Assembly (NCBI GenBank): GCA_963662905.2
Contig: CAXXFD010000002.1
Coordinates: 248,001-312,000 of the forward strand
Source of the DNA: G963662905 sp963662905
Lineage (GTDB): Bacteria; Bacteroidota; Bacteroidia; Bacteroidales; WRLA01
Length of the DNA: 64,000 nucleotides
Direction of reading: 5' to 3'
Of the stretch, positions 36,393 to 45,375 are shown in pieces. A model generated the notes under the pieces. That model worked only from the letters and a program-made list of their open reading frames with translations, was not told the DNA's origin and searched no databases. Every line of letters starts with the position of its first letter. Position 1 is the stretch's first letter. The translations under genes were made by a program, and so were the position numbers.

Positions 36393-36452
36393 AAAACGGG
36401 GCAGTATTAAAAAACAGGTTCTGACCAAACCTGATCGTAAGCCCCCGTTTTT
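36393..36452 (+). terminator. Probable terminator after the DUF1566 gene
   Basis: AAAACGGGG (36393-36401) pairs with CCCCGTTTT (36443-36451), ending in a T-run. The 41-base loop can fold again. Confidence 0.55.
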
Positions 36453-36502
36453 AATACAAATACTAATGAAATAATGTTTTAATCACATAAAAATCAATAA
36501 AT

Positions 36503-38779
36503 ATGAAAAACCTCTTTATTGTAATCAGCCTCGTAATACTTTTTCATGCGAAAGCTTTTAACCAGGATTTTTACGACATCAACACCATCAACACCATTGA
36601 AATCACTTTTGAGGAATCAAACTGGGACTACATCCTGGATCAGCTTTATGCTGCAGGAGATGAAGAACGTTTGGTAGGCTCAGTAGCAATCAACGGCATT
36701 ACATACGATAGTGTTGGAGTACGCTACAAGGGCAACAGCACATATCAGCCTAATCAGCTTAAAAATCCTTTGAACATCAAACTAGACCATATTATTGACG
36801 ACCAAACCATCGATGGATATGGCACTTTAAAATTGGCCAACGTTTACAAAGACCCGAGTTTTGTACGCGAAGTTTTGGGATACGAAATAGCCCGGAAATA
36901 TTTTCCGGCAAGCCAATCTAATTATGCCAATGTTTATATCAATGGCACACATATGGGTTTATATACCAATGATCAAAGCGTTGATAAGTTTTTTACGCAA
37001 AACGCATTTGGCAGCGACGAAAATACGCGTGCAAAGGGTGAAATAACCACCAACGGCCCTCCAACTGGCGGCGTTTGGCAATACTTCGGCCAGGATTCCA
37101 GCGATTACTACAGCTACTACGACATGAAATCGGATTATGGATGGCAGGAACTCATCAATTTCCTCGATACTTTAAACAACCACAATGATTATGTAGATCA
37201 GGTTTTAAATATTGACCGCCATTTATGGTTCCTGGCGTTTTCAAACCTGTTGGTCAACCTTGATGGCCCCATCAATAATCCACAGAATTACTATTTATAC
37301 AAAGATGATAACGGCAGGTTTAATCCGGTTCCGTGGGATTTGAATGAAAGTTTTGGCGTTTTTGCCAGTCATCAAACACTGGGAAACCTGAATATTAACG
37401 GACTGCAAACACTCAGCCCCTTTGCCAACATCAATGAGAGCAATTTCCCTGTCATCAGTAAGATTCTAAGTAATGATACCTACCGTAAAATTTATGTTGC
37501 ACATATGAAAACCATTATTGACGAAAACTTTACCGATAATCAGTACCTTGACCGCGCACTGGAAATTCAGGATATCATTGCCAGCGACGTTCAGGCCGAT
37601 CAAAATAAGTTTTACACTTATAGCAATTTCACGGACAACCTTTACAATACGGTTGGCGGCGGCCCGATGGGCGGAGTAATTGGCATCAGCCAACTGATGG
37701 ATACGCGTGTTTCCTACATTGAAAACCTAACGGATTTTCAATATACGCAGCCACAAATATCCGATGTAAACCATAGCCCTGAGCAGCCGCAGGCCGGAAA
37801 TGAAATTATTTTCCTGGCTGAGGTTTCTGATGGCGATAATGTTATGTTGGCATACAGGACATCAACTTATGGGATTTTTGAAAAAACCGAAATGTTTGAT
37901 GACGGGCAACACCATGACGCATCAGCAAATGATGGCCTGTACGGTGTCAGTTTGCAGGCAGGAAGCACAGATATCGAATATTATATCTATGCAGAAAACG
38001 AAAATGCTGCTGCCTTTTCTCCGGTCCGGGCTGAATACGAGTTCTACGAAATAAAAATTAGCGGAGCTCTGGTTATCAACGAATTTATGGCGGATAATGA
38101 AAGCACTGTAACGGATCAGGATGGTAATTATGACGATTGGATTGAATTTTATAATAAAAGCGATGAGGCCATAAACCTGAACGGCTATTTTCTTTCTGAT
38201 GATGCGGCAGAACCCGATCAATGGACTTTCCCCGACACTTCCATTGCTGCAGGCGGCTACCTGATCGTTTGGGCCGATAAAGATGAAGATCAGCAAGGAT
38301 TACACGCCAGTTTCAAATTATCGGCCGATGGAGAGCAGATCATTCTTTCTGACGCCAACCTTACTACTATTGATGAAATTAGCTTTGGCCTGCAAAAAGC
38401 GGACACAAGTATGGGGCGCTTTCCAAATGGAAATGGCGATTTTATTGAGATGCTGCCCACATTTGAAGCCGTTAATGTCAATTACCTAACGGTGATCGAT
38501 GATACTGATGCCGAATCGGTTTCTACATCTTTAAATTCAAACTATCCGAATCCATTCCGGCAACAAACCACCATCAGTTTCTCATTGGCTGAGGCAGATG
38601 AAATCACTTTATCCATTTATAATCAAAATGGTATGTTGATTGAAACAATATTATCAGGACAAATGCCTGCCGGAGAACATCTCCTTGACTGGGAAGCAGG
38701 ATACCGTCCGAAAGGATTGTATATATGCATTTTACACACATCGAAAGAAAGCCTGATGAATAAAATGATTATTCAGTAA
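36503..38779 (+). CDS. Secreted CotH-like kinase protein with lamin-tail and T9SS domains
   Basis: This 758-residue secreted protein has a signal peptide (1-21) and a CotH domain (about 30-420) with RYKGNSTY, KLANVYKDPSFVREVLGYE and the kinase-like motif NPVPWDLNESFG. An Ig-like domain (about 425-510), a lamin-tail domain (about 515-630; LVINEFMADNES, DDWIEFYNKSDEAINLNGY) and a C-terminal T9SS sorting domain (SNYPNPFRQQTTISFSL) follow. CotH of Bacillus phosphorylates spore-coat protein; the role of secreted bacterial CotH proteins is unknown but suggests modification of extracellular proteins. A strong terminator follows. Confidence 0.93.
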   Translation: MKNLFIVISLVILFHAKAFNQDFYDINTINTIEITFEESNWDYILDQLYAAGDEERLVGSVAINGITYDSVGVRYKGNSTYQPNQLKNPLNIKLDHIIDDQTIDGYGTLKLANVYKDPSFVREVLGYEIARKYFPASQSNYANVYINGTHMGLYTNDQSVDKFFTQNAFGSDENTRAKGEITTNGPPTGGVWQYFGQDSSDYYSYYDMKSDYGWQELINFLDTLNNHNDYVDQVLNIDRHLWFLAFSNLLVNLDGPINNPQNYYLYKDDNGRFNPVPWDLNESFGVFASHQTLGNLNINGLQTLSPFANINESNFPVISKILSNDTYRKIYVAHMKTIIDENFTDNQYLDRALEIQDIIASDVQADQNKFYTYSNFTDNLYNTVGGGPMGGVIGISQLMDTRVSYIENLTDFQYTQPQISDVNHSPEQPQAGNEIIFLAEVSDGDNVMLAYRTSTYGIFEKTEMFDDGQHHDASANDGLYGVSLQAGSTDIEYYIYAENENAAAFSPVRAEYEFYEIKISGALVINEFMADNESTVTDQDGNYDDWIEFYNKSDEAINLNGYFLSDDAAEPDQWTFPDTSIAAGGYLIVWADKDEDQQGLHASFKLSADGEQIILSDANLTTIDEISFGLQKADTSMGRFPNGNGDFIEMLPTFEAVNVNYLTVIDDTDAESVSTSLNSNYPNPFRQQTTISFSLAEADEITLSIYNQNGMLIETILSGQMPAGEHLLDWEAGYRPKGLYICILHTSKESLMNKMIIQ

Positions 38780-38820
38780 AATAAAATACCCACTAAAAAT
38801 TTGAGGAATTCATAGAAAAC

Positions 38821-38860
38821 AACTTTCCCAAGGTATTGATACTTTGGGAAAGTTTGCTTT
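38821..38860 (+). terminator. Terminator after the CotH gene
   Basis: AACTTTCCCAA (38821-38831) pairs perfectly with TTGGGAAAGTT (38844-38854), followed by a T-rich stretch. Confidence 0.8.
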
Positions 38861-38877
38861 TGCCCCGTTTTTTATTC

Positions 38878-39317
38878 AGGGCAAACGCATCATAAATATT
38901 ATACCATTCTTTGACAATCCTATTCCTATGCATTTCAAATTCATTGGTAATAAAGTTGTTAGCTGTCTAAATCTATTTCAGCTTCAATCCCAAAGGGATT
39001 GCATATCTATAAAAGGAAATGTTAATTAAAGGTTCGACCCCGGACGGGGTCGTATGTGGCGTTCTGTGGTAACTCTTTATACATATTTGACCGCTCTGCG
39101 GTCTAAGCCGATTTATCTTTTTGCGGCATTTTCAGGCTGTTGAGGGTTCTTGTTAAACTTATAACCTCTCTGGTTTTCGCAAATGAAGCAATTTGCTGCT
39201 TTGTGCTTTAGACAGAAAAACTGTTATATATCAATCTGACACAAGACGTAAGTTTTTTTTCAAACGCAACAAATATCCAGCCTGACAAATATAGCTTGAT
39301 CAAGATGCGTTTGCCCC
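38878..39317. mobile_element. MITE-like element, copy 2
   Basis: This is the second copy of the 19530-19971 element, in the same orientation and with about ten differences. It has a perfect 11-bp target duplication, GTTTTTTATTC (38867-38877 and 39318-39328). The right copy of the duplication contains the dinB stop codon, so the element landed exactly at the 3' end of dinB without changing the protein. The right terminus reads GATGCGTTTGCCCC instead of GATGCGTTTGCCCTG. The same three small hairpins are kept. Confidence 0.88.
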
Positions 39318-39322
39318 GTTTT

Positions 39323-40396
39323 TTATTCTTCCCAATCAAACTCTATCTCCAACTGACCCGGATACTGCCGGCTTTCTGTATGGAAATTTGACATGCTGGC
39401 TCCCAAAAGTCGGATACCGTTCAGGGCAATATCATCCAAAGGCAACATTTCTTCCAGTTGCAGCATCATTTCTTCTTTGGAATATGCGCTCAGGCAGGTA
39501 TGCGAACGTGTGATGGTACTGAAATCAGAATAGCGCAGCTTCAATGTCAATGTCTTCCCGATCATTTTGTTTCTGAGGCAGCGCTGCCACATAATCTCCG
39601 CTACTTCCTGAAGTTTTGTTTTCACCTCTTCGATATCGTAAATATCGTTTTCATAAGTCCTTTCCGCGCCCACCGATTTTCTTTCACGCGATGAAACAAC
39701 AGGGCGATTGTCGATCCCCCGCACGGCATCAAAGAAATACTTTCCTGCTTTTCCAAAACGCATCATCATCTCCTGACGCTTGAGCTTTTTCAGGTCGCGC
39801 CCTTTATAAATCCCCATTTTATGCATACGCTCTTTGGTTTTTTCACCTACGCCAAAGAACAAGCCAACATCCAGGTTTTCCAGGAAACTTTCAGCCTCCT
39901 CCGGTTTAATCAGGTAAAAACCATCGGGTTTATCCATATCCGATGCAATTTTTGCCAAAAATTTATTATAGGAAACACCGGCAGAAGCAATCAGGTTTTC
40001 TTTCTCCAATATTTTACGTTTTATCGCCTTTGCAATAAGTGATGCTGATTCCGGCCCTTTCTTTGGATGCGTAACATCCAGAAAAGCTTCATCCAGCGAA
40101 AGCGGTTCGACCAGATCGGTATATTCATAAAAAATATCACGAATACTGTTGGATATCCGGCGATACACTTCAAAGCGATGCGGCGTGATGATCAAATGCG
40201 GGCATCTTTTCAATGCTACCGCCATAGGCATAGCTGAATAAACCCCAAATTTGCGGGCCTCATAGCTGGCAGCAGCAACAACCGAGCGCGGCCCATTATG
40301 GCCAACTACCAGCGCTTTGCCCCGATAATCAGGAAAATCCCTTTGCTCGACGGAAGCAAAGAAAGAGTCCATGTCGATGTGAATAATTTTCCTCAT
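39323..40396 (-). CDS. dinB: DNA polymerase IV (Y-family)
   Basis: This translesion polymerase has 357 residues. The catalytic acids are D8 (HIDMDSFF) and D102-E103 (LSLDEAFLDV). The steric-gate Phe is in MDSFFASVE, and SYEARKFGV contacts the nucleotide. The thumb and little-finger regions (KSVGAERTYENDI) are complete. It ends in EFDWEE with TAA at 39325-39323, within the MITE target duplication. A downstream terminator for this gene would have been displaced by the MITE. The usual role is bypass of damaged bases, in keeping with the alkylation-repair fusion a few kb away, though the two are not adjacent. Confidence 0.96.
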   Translation of the reverse strand: MRKIIHIDMDSFFASVEQRDFPDYRGKALVVGHNGPRSVVAAASYEARKFGVYSAMPMAVALKRCPHLIITPHRFEVYRRISNSIRDIFYEYTDLVEPLSLDEAFLDVTHPKKGPESASLIAKAIKRKILEKENLIASAGVSYNKFLAKIASDMDKPDGFYLIKPEEAESFLENLDVGLFFGVGEKTKERMHKMGIYKGRDLKKLKRQEMMMRFGKAGKYFFDAVRGIDNRPVVSSRERKSVGAERTYENDIYDIEEVKTKLQEVAEIMWQRCLRNKMIGKTLTLKLRYSDFSTITRSHTCLSAYSKEEMMLQLEEMLPLDDIALNGIRLLGASMSNFHTESRQYPGQLEIEFDWEE

Positions 40397-40552
40397 TTAA
40401 GTCAGGCCAGAATCGCAATTCGCGAAAAAACGCCAATTTAGAAAGAATATTCTATGGAGTTGGTCAAAATATTGTTTTCTATGGAATTTCACGCAAGGAA
40501 TCCGGTTGGCATTTCAAACACAATGATTACGCACAAAAGCCTGGGCAGAGTT

Positions 40553-41590
40553 TTATAATTTATTTACAGCGAGGAGGAAGTTATAGCCCAATTCAGCAAT
40601 AGTATAGAGAAAACGGTTATTGACACGCTCCCATCGTCCGTAATTCACTAAATCCCCTCCGAATTTCATTTTAAAATCGCGCACGCCATAAGCGCGATCG
40701 GGACGTCCAACACCCATAAAATCAAATATTGGGATGTTGTTCTGCCGGCCGTAATCTATTGCTGCCCAGGTAGCCAAAACACTAGGATAAATTCCTTTAG
40801 TGCTATATTCACGATCCAGGCCGCAAACATACCATTCATAAATGGCGCGTCCTTTGGAAACCGGGCTCAGAATACCCCCAATTATTTTATTTTCAAAACG
40901 AATTAAACGGATGACACCGGCCTTATTTTCACCCTCACGATAAAAATTCAGGAATAAATCCATGCGCGGCAAGGGTTTTTTCACCCTGTTTTGATACAGA
41001 TCCTGCAAAATGGCATAAAAGTCATGGATTTGCTGCTCATTTTCAGGAGCAATGACCTCTGCCCCATTTTGCAAACTTTTCCTGATCTGCCTGCGTTTTG
41101 AACTGCTCATCTGAGCAAATATCTGTTGCTCACTGACCGACGGAGTGAGCAGGTTTAGCCTTTCTTCAAAGTGAAAACGGTTATTTTCAAATACGTTCTT
41201 GTATCTGCTTAAATCCCGGAAATTCCTGAATTGTATAAAAATACTTTTATTGCGAACCTGCCTGATAAGTGCTTTTAGAATGACATCCGTGAGCAATTCT
41301 TTATTTGCAGCATCAGGATCAATTACCGGACCGCCGTAAGCCAAGGTACGCTTGCTGAAATAACCTTTCAAGCCTTTTGATTCCTGAATACTTACGCTAT
41401 GCAGGACGGCCAGAAGCTTTTCGTTAGAGTACACAGCTGTTATGTGCGGTTTAAAAAAGCGTGTTTTTTCAAATACCTGATACATCTCCGGAGACTGAAA
41501 AACGACCGGATAGCGCACTTTTTCGAGCAGCTTTTTCCAGTCATCAACAGAAATATCCTCTATTCGTTTCTTTATCGTATAATCAGGCAT
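40553..41590 (-). CDS. FemAB/GNAT-type peptidyl- or acyl-transferase
   Basis: This 345-residue protein shows a duplicated GNAT fold of the FemAB type: an N-terminal half with PVVFQSPEMYQVFEK and YGGPVI, then a C-terminal half with SSSKRRQIRKSLQNGAEV, GGILSPV, YEWYVCGLD, WAAIDYGRQNN and FDFMGVGRPDRAYGVRDFKMKFGG. Such proteins use aminoacyl-tRNA or acyl donors to modify peptidoglycan or polysaccharide. It lies 24 bp downstream of the Wzi-like gene, so a joint role in envelope or capsule building is likely. Confidence 0.85.
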   Translation of the reverse strand: MPDYTIKKRIEDISVDDWKKLLEKVRYPVVFQSPEMYQVFEKTRFFKPHITAVYSNEKLLAVLHSVSIQESKGLKGYFSKRTLAYGGPVIDPDAANKELLTDVILKALIRQVRNKSIFIQFRNFRDLSRYKNVFENNRFHFEERLNLLTPSVSEQQIFAQMSSSKRRQIRKSLQNGAEVIAPENEQQIHDFYAILQDLYQNRVKKPLPRMDLFLNFYREGENKAGVIRLIRFENKIIGGILSPVSKGRAIYEWYVCGLDREYSTKGIYPSVLATWAAIDYGRQNNIPIFDFMGVGRPDRAYGVRDFKMKFGGDLVNYGRWERVNNRFLYTIAELGYNFLLAVNKL

Positions 41591-41614
41591 AGCAAAGAAA
41601 GCAGATCAAATGGT

Positions 41615-43282
41615 TTAGAAACCAATGTTAAATCCGGCAGACATTGTAAACTGGTCGCCATGGAAATACGCTGGCGTATATTTATCTAAATAATACTGTG
41701 CCGGCTTGTCGTCAACATCAAATCCCTGAATATCGCTTTTGATCAACTCAGCAAATATTGTTGTGTTATTGAATATTTCGTAACGTGCTTTAAAGGAGAT
41801 AGTTGTGTTTTCCCAAGTGATATCCTTCAGCACAGGGTTTTTATCCACATCTTTACCTTCATAATAATAATCGTTTCCATGCCGTGCTTTAAAGAAAGCA
41901 GCTTGCACCCATAGGCCCCGCATGGGTTTATAATCTACAGCAAAATAAATTTCATCGGAATTTCCTCTTAAATAATGCCCCAGGTTATAGTCGTTGCTGG
42001 TGAATGTTGTGGTGGATATCCTGTGCGCATAAGTCAAAGGATTGGTACGTGTATATTCGGCAGTAAGTGCAAGGTTCCGCACCGGCCAGCCACTAAGGCG
42101 TGCGCCTCCTTTTCCGCTGATAAAATTATGTTCATCAGATTTGGAAATTCGGCTCACCTTCAATTCATCAATAAACACAGATGCATATAAATGGAGGTAT
42201 TTAATATTGCGGCTGCTGATGTCCAAAAACATCTGGGAATTTTGGCCGTTCTCTCCGCCCGAATTTGTATTATTCAAAGTATGATCGACTGATTTATAGA
42301 AAAATACCGGAATCAAATAGGCGGGATGGATATTATCGGCACTGTAAATCACGGAATTTCCAATCGAGATATTCAAATTTTTGAAAGGAGTTATGGTCAG
42401 CATATTGGCTGCGATATACTTATTAAAATAAATCGAGCGATAAACCGATTTATCCCAATAAGAACGTGCGCTGTCCACAACATTGGACACCAGCCATCCG
42501 TGAATGTAATTAAAATCCAGCCATTCAACAGGTTTCACATGCAGTTTGATGTGTGCGAAAGAAGGCGTGCGACCTGAGAGGATATTACTACCGTGATAAT
42601 TGCTTCCCCACTGGAAATGATCTTTGATAAGCCCAAATTCGCCCCAATCCCAGGAATAAACAACACCGCCGCGCATTTCGGAATAATCGATTCCGCCTTC
42701 AGGATTTCCTTTTACCGGCACACCGTATCTTTGGTTGAAATATTCCGGTGCAATCAGACGGTCTTTTTCGTGATTATCGCGCAAACTGGCATAAGCCGAC
42801 CAATTATCGCCAATATAGGTAAACAATTCAGCGCCCCACCAGCGGTGCATATTGGAACCATTATCGTTGTTCCAAATCTGAGCGCCAATAATTGGCTGCA
42901 CCTGCATACGGAAAAGATCATCTTCCCAGCTTAAAGCCAGCGGGTTGAGATTTGTTGCAAGCTCAGTCTGTTTTTTAAAAAGATCAAATTTATTGTCGAG
43001 CGAGACTTTTCTTTCCAAACGATAGTCTTCGAGAAAAAAGATCAGGTCTTTTTGTTGCCTCGGGCTTAATTGCTCCTGTTTTTCCTGTGCCTCGAGGAGC
43101 TTATCTGCAATAAACATACGGCTGTATGGCTTTACAGCAGAATTAATGCTGATGACCTGTTCATTGGCCAGTTCATCAAGAAAATCGTATATGGCAGCAT
43201 TGGTAACATGTTCATAAACAGTTTGCCCATATGCAAATGGTGCAATAAGGACAAAAAGGATAAAAATCTTTAACTGTTTCAT
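41615..43282 (-). CDS. Wzi-like capsule assembly outer-membrane barrel
   Basis: This 555-residue protein with a signal peptide (1-19, ending AYG) has a regular beta-strand pattern to a terminal Phe (GFNIGF), as expected of an outer-membrane barrel. It resembles the Bacteroidota Wzi family by the early helical part (AAIYDFLDELANEQVISIN), the strand WWGAELFTYIGDNWSAYASLRDN and RGGVVYSWDWGEFGLIKDHFQWG. In Enterobacteria, Wzi anchors capsule polysaccharide. The family call rests on recognition only. It is followed by the FemAB-like gene. Confidence 0.75.
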   Translation of the reverse strand: MKQLKIFILFVLIAPFAYGQTVYEHVTNAAIYDFLDELANEQVISINSAVKPYSRMFIADKLLEAQEKQEQLSPRQQKDLIFFLEDYRLERKVSLDNKFDLFKKQTELATNLNPLALSWEDDLFRMQVQPIIGAQIWNNDNGSNMHRWWGAELFTYIGDNWSAYASLRDNHEKDRLIAPEYFNQRYGVPVKGNPEGGIDYSEMRGGVVYSWDWGEFGLIKDHFQWGSNYHGSNILSGRTPSFAHIKLHVKPVEWLDFNYIHGWLVSNVVDSARSYWDKSVYRSIYFNKYIAANMLTITPFKNLNISIGNSVIYSADNIHPAYLIPVFFYKSVDHTLNNTNSGGENGQNSQMFLDISSRNIKYLHLYASVFIDELKVSRISKSDEHNFISGKGGARLSGWPVRNLALTAEYTRTNPLTYAHRISTTTFTSNDYNLGHYLRGNSDEIYFAVDYKPMRGLWVQAAFFKARHGNDYYYEGKDVDKNPVLKDITWENTTISFKARYEIFNNTTIFAELIKSDIQGFDVDDKPAQYYLDKYTPAYFHGDQFTMSAGFNIGF

Positions 43283-43424
43283 TTATTGCGTTTTAGTTTT
43301 ATTGTTCCAGAAAGTGCATCCGCAAAAAGCAGTCTCTTAACTTTCAAAGGCAGCAAATTTAATCTTTTTATTCACAACTGATTGTAATGCGAAAACAAAT
43401 CCCCTGACTTGAGACCGCGCAGTT

Positions 43425-44138
43425 TTAAGGCGTTGTACTCGAAACCGGGAGCACTTTTCCATTAAAAAATTTTCTTCCGGTGATGCAGAAATCAGCGATC
43501 CACTGTCCCATTTCGATTGCATTGAGCGGAGGTTCGTATCCGGGAAAAGCCTCTTGAAGCATTTCGGTCTTAACTGAGCCCAATGCCAGGGCATTTACAC
43601 TTATTTTACGTTCTTTCAACTCTTCCGCCAATGCTTCAGTCAGTATGCTCAAAGCCCCTTTGCTGCTACTGTATGCCGCCAGGCCCGGAAATTTCACACT
43701 GCCCTGCACGCCGCCCATACTGCTGATATTTACGATATGCGCATCTTTTTGCATCATGGGTAAAAAACCCTGAATCAAAAAATAAGGCGCCTTGATGTTT
43801 ACAGCAAACATTCGGTCGAATTCCGCTTCCGTACTGTTTTCAAATGCTGCTGCCTTGAGATATCCGGCATTATTGATGAGAACATCAACCTTAAGACCCA
43901 ACTGCGCCAAATGCTTGAGCAACTTCTTACGGGGTTCGGATTGAGCGATATCGGCTGCCACAGGAATAAACTCCGATGTTTTATCTCCAGCATCGCGTTC
44001 CAGCTCATTTTGCAATGATTTCAGTGCTGTTTTATTGCGCGATATACCAATGATTTTCATTCCATCCATGGCAAAAAAAGCTTTTACCATTTCACGTCCG
44101 ATTCCTCGGCTGCAGCCGCTTATGATGATTGTTTTCAT
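43425..44138 (-). CDS. Short-chain dehydrogenase/reductase
   Basis: This 237-residue NAD(P)-dependent SDR has cofactor motif SGCSRGIG (7-14), NNAG (89-92), the active-site Ser in NISS (137-140) and Y156-x-x-x-K160. Its substrate is unknown. Its ATG lies one base after the hydF stop, so it belongs to the symporter-aspA-hydF operon as the last gene. Confidence 0.93.
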   Translation of the reverse strand: MKTIIISGCSRGIGREMVKAFFAMDGMKIIGISRNKTALKSLQNELERDAGDKTSEFIPVAADIAQSEPRKKLLKHLAQLGLKVDVLINNAGYLKAAAFENSTEAEFDRMFAVNIKAPYFLIQGFLPMMQKDAHIVNISSMGGVQGSVKFPGLAAYSSSKGALSILTEALAEELKERKISVNALALGSVKTEMLQEAFPGYEPPLNAIEMGQWIADFCITGRKFFNGKVLPVSSTTP

Positions 44139-44139
44139 T

Positions 44140-45366
44140 TTACAAATAGTCTGATTTATTCTGTTCTAATTGTATAAATGGCGCAACGGCGCGGTGATAG
44201 ATCCCGTGCACCCAGGCAATTGCCATACCGTAATTCGTTACCGGAATTCCGGCATCCACAGCAGGTTTCAGGCGGTTCATTACTTGTTTTTTTGTCAAAA
44301 CACAGCCGCCACATTGAATCACAATTGCATAATCATGAATATCGCGGGGCAGCTTATTCAATCCGCTGACCACATCAAATTCCAGCTTTTTACCCGAATA
44401 ATTGCTAAGCCAGCGCGGAATTTTCACCCTTCCGATATCGTCACAGCTCACATGATGCGTGCAGGATTCCAAAATCAAAACACGATCACCATCTTTCAGC
44501 TCCGCCAGCTTTGGTGTTCCTTTGATGTAATTTTGGAAATCGCCTTTATGCCTGGCCAGAATGATACTGAAACTGGTCAGGGGAATTTCCGGCGGAACAG
44601 ACGCATCGGCTTTCAGGAAAACCTGACTATCCGTGACAACCAGTTTTGGCCTGGGCTGCATCTTTCGGATATATTCGTCCACTTCCCGTTCCTTAATGAC
44701 CACGGCAGTACTGTCGTTATCCAGCACATCTCGAATCAATTGCACCTGCGGCAAAATCAGGCGGCCTTCGGGAGCTTCAATATCAATGGGCGTAATCAGC
44801 AATACCGTATCTCCATAGGAAAGCAAATCGCCAATCAAGCTGTTGCTTTTGTAGGCCGATTCCGGGATGGCTTTACGAAGATGGTCAATCAGCTGTTCAT
44901 GATTATGCTGTGTCAAGCCTGAATAATCCAACAGCTCCGATTTGAACTCCTTTTTGATTTTATTCACAAAACTTTCATCAAGTTGCTGCAGATCACACTT
45001 ATTATGCACAATCACAAAGGGCACGGCAAAATCCTTAAATTTTTCTGCCAGCATCCGCTCCGGTGCACCAAAAGTATTGTTGGTAATTACAAGCACCGCC
45101 AGATCAATGGTTTTGAGTGCCTGAATGGATTTCTCAATCCGTTTTTTGCCCAGTTCGCCTTCATCATCAATTCCGGCAGTATCAATCAGGATTACGGGAC
45201 CAATTCCTCCAATTTCCATTGATTTCTTAACAGGATCAGTTGTTGTTCCTGCAAAATCAGAAACAATAGCAATTTCCTGTCCGGCCAAAGCATTGATCAG
45301 AGAGGATTTTCCATTGTTTCTTCTGCCGAATATACCGATATGTGGTTTTGCGTCTTTTCCTTTCAT
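44140..45366 (-). CDS. hydF: [FeFe]-hydrogenase H-cluster maturation GTPase HydF
   Basis: HydF is the GTPase and scaffold on which the 2Fe subcluster of [FeFe]-hydrogenase is assembled from products of HydE and HydG. The 408-residue protein has P-loop GRRNNGKS (14-21), G2 TTT (41-43), DTAG (62-65) and NKCD. The C-terminal iron-sulfur motif has a CTHH (near residue 302) and a later QCGGC (near 350-354), as expected of HydF. hydE, hydG and a hydrogenase are not in the window. It is coupled to aspA (9-bp gap) and to the SDR gene (1-bp gap). Confidence 0.96.
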   Translation of the reverse strand: MKGKDAKPHIGIFGRRNNGKSSLINALAGQEIAIVSDFAGTTTDPVKKSMEIGGIGPVILIDTAGIDDEGELGKKRIEKSIQALKTIDLAVLVITNNTFGAPERMLAEKFKDFAVPFVIVHNKCDLQQLDESFVNKIKKEFKSELLDYSGLTQHNHEQLIDHLRKAIPESAYKSNSLIGDLLSYGDTVLLITPIDIEAPEGRLILPQVQLIRDVLDNDSTAVVIKEREVDEYIRKMQPRPKLVVTDSQVFLKADASVPPEIPLTSFSIILARHKGDFQNYIKGTPKLAELKDGDRVLILESCTHHVSCDDIGRVKIPRWLSNYSGKKLEFDVVSGLNKLPRDIHDYAIVIQCGGCVLTKKQVMNRLKPAVDAGIPVTNYGMAIAWVHGIYHRAVAPFIQLEQNKSDYL

Positions 45367-45375
45367 AAGTTTTCT

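Noticed and set aside
19530..39317. Composite transposon bounded by the two MITE-like copies
   Set aside because: Each copy has its own, different target duplication, showing two independent insertions rather than one 19-kb unit.
44170..44922. 250-codon frame antisense to hydF
   Set aside because: Fully inside hydF on the opposite strand, with no family features.
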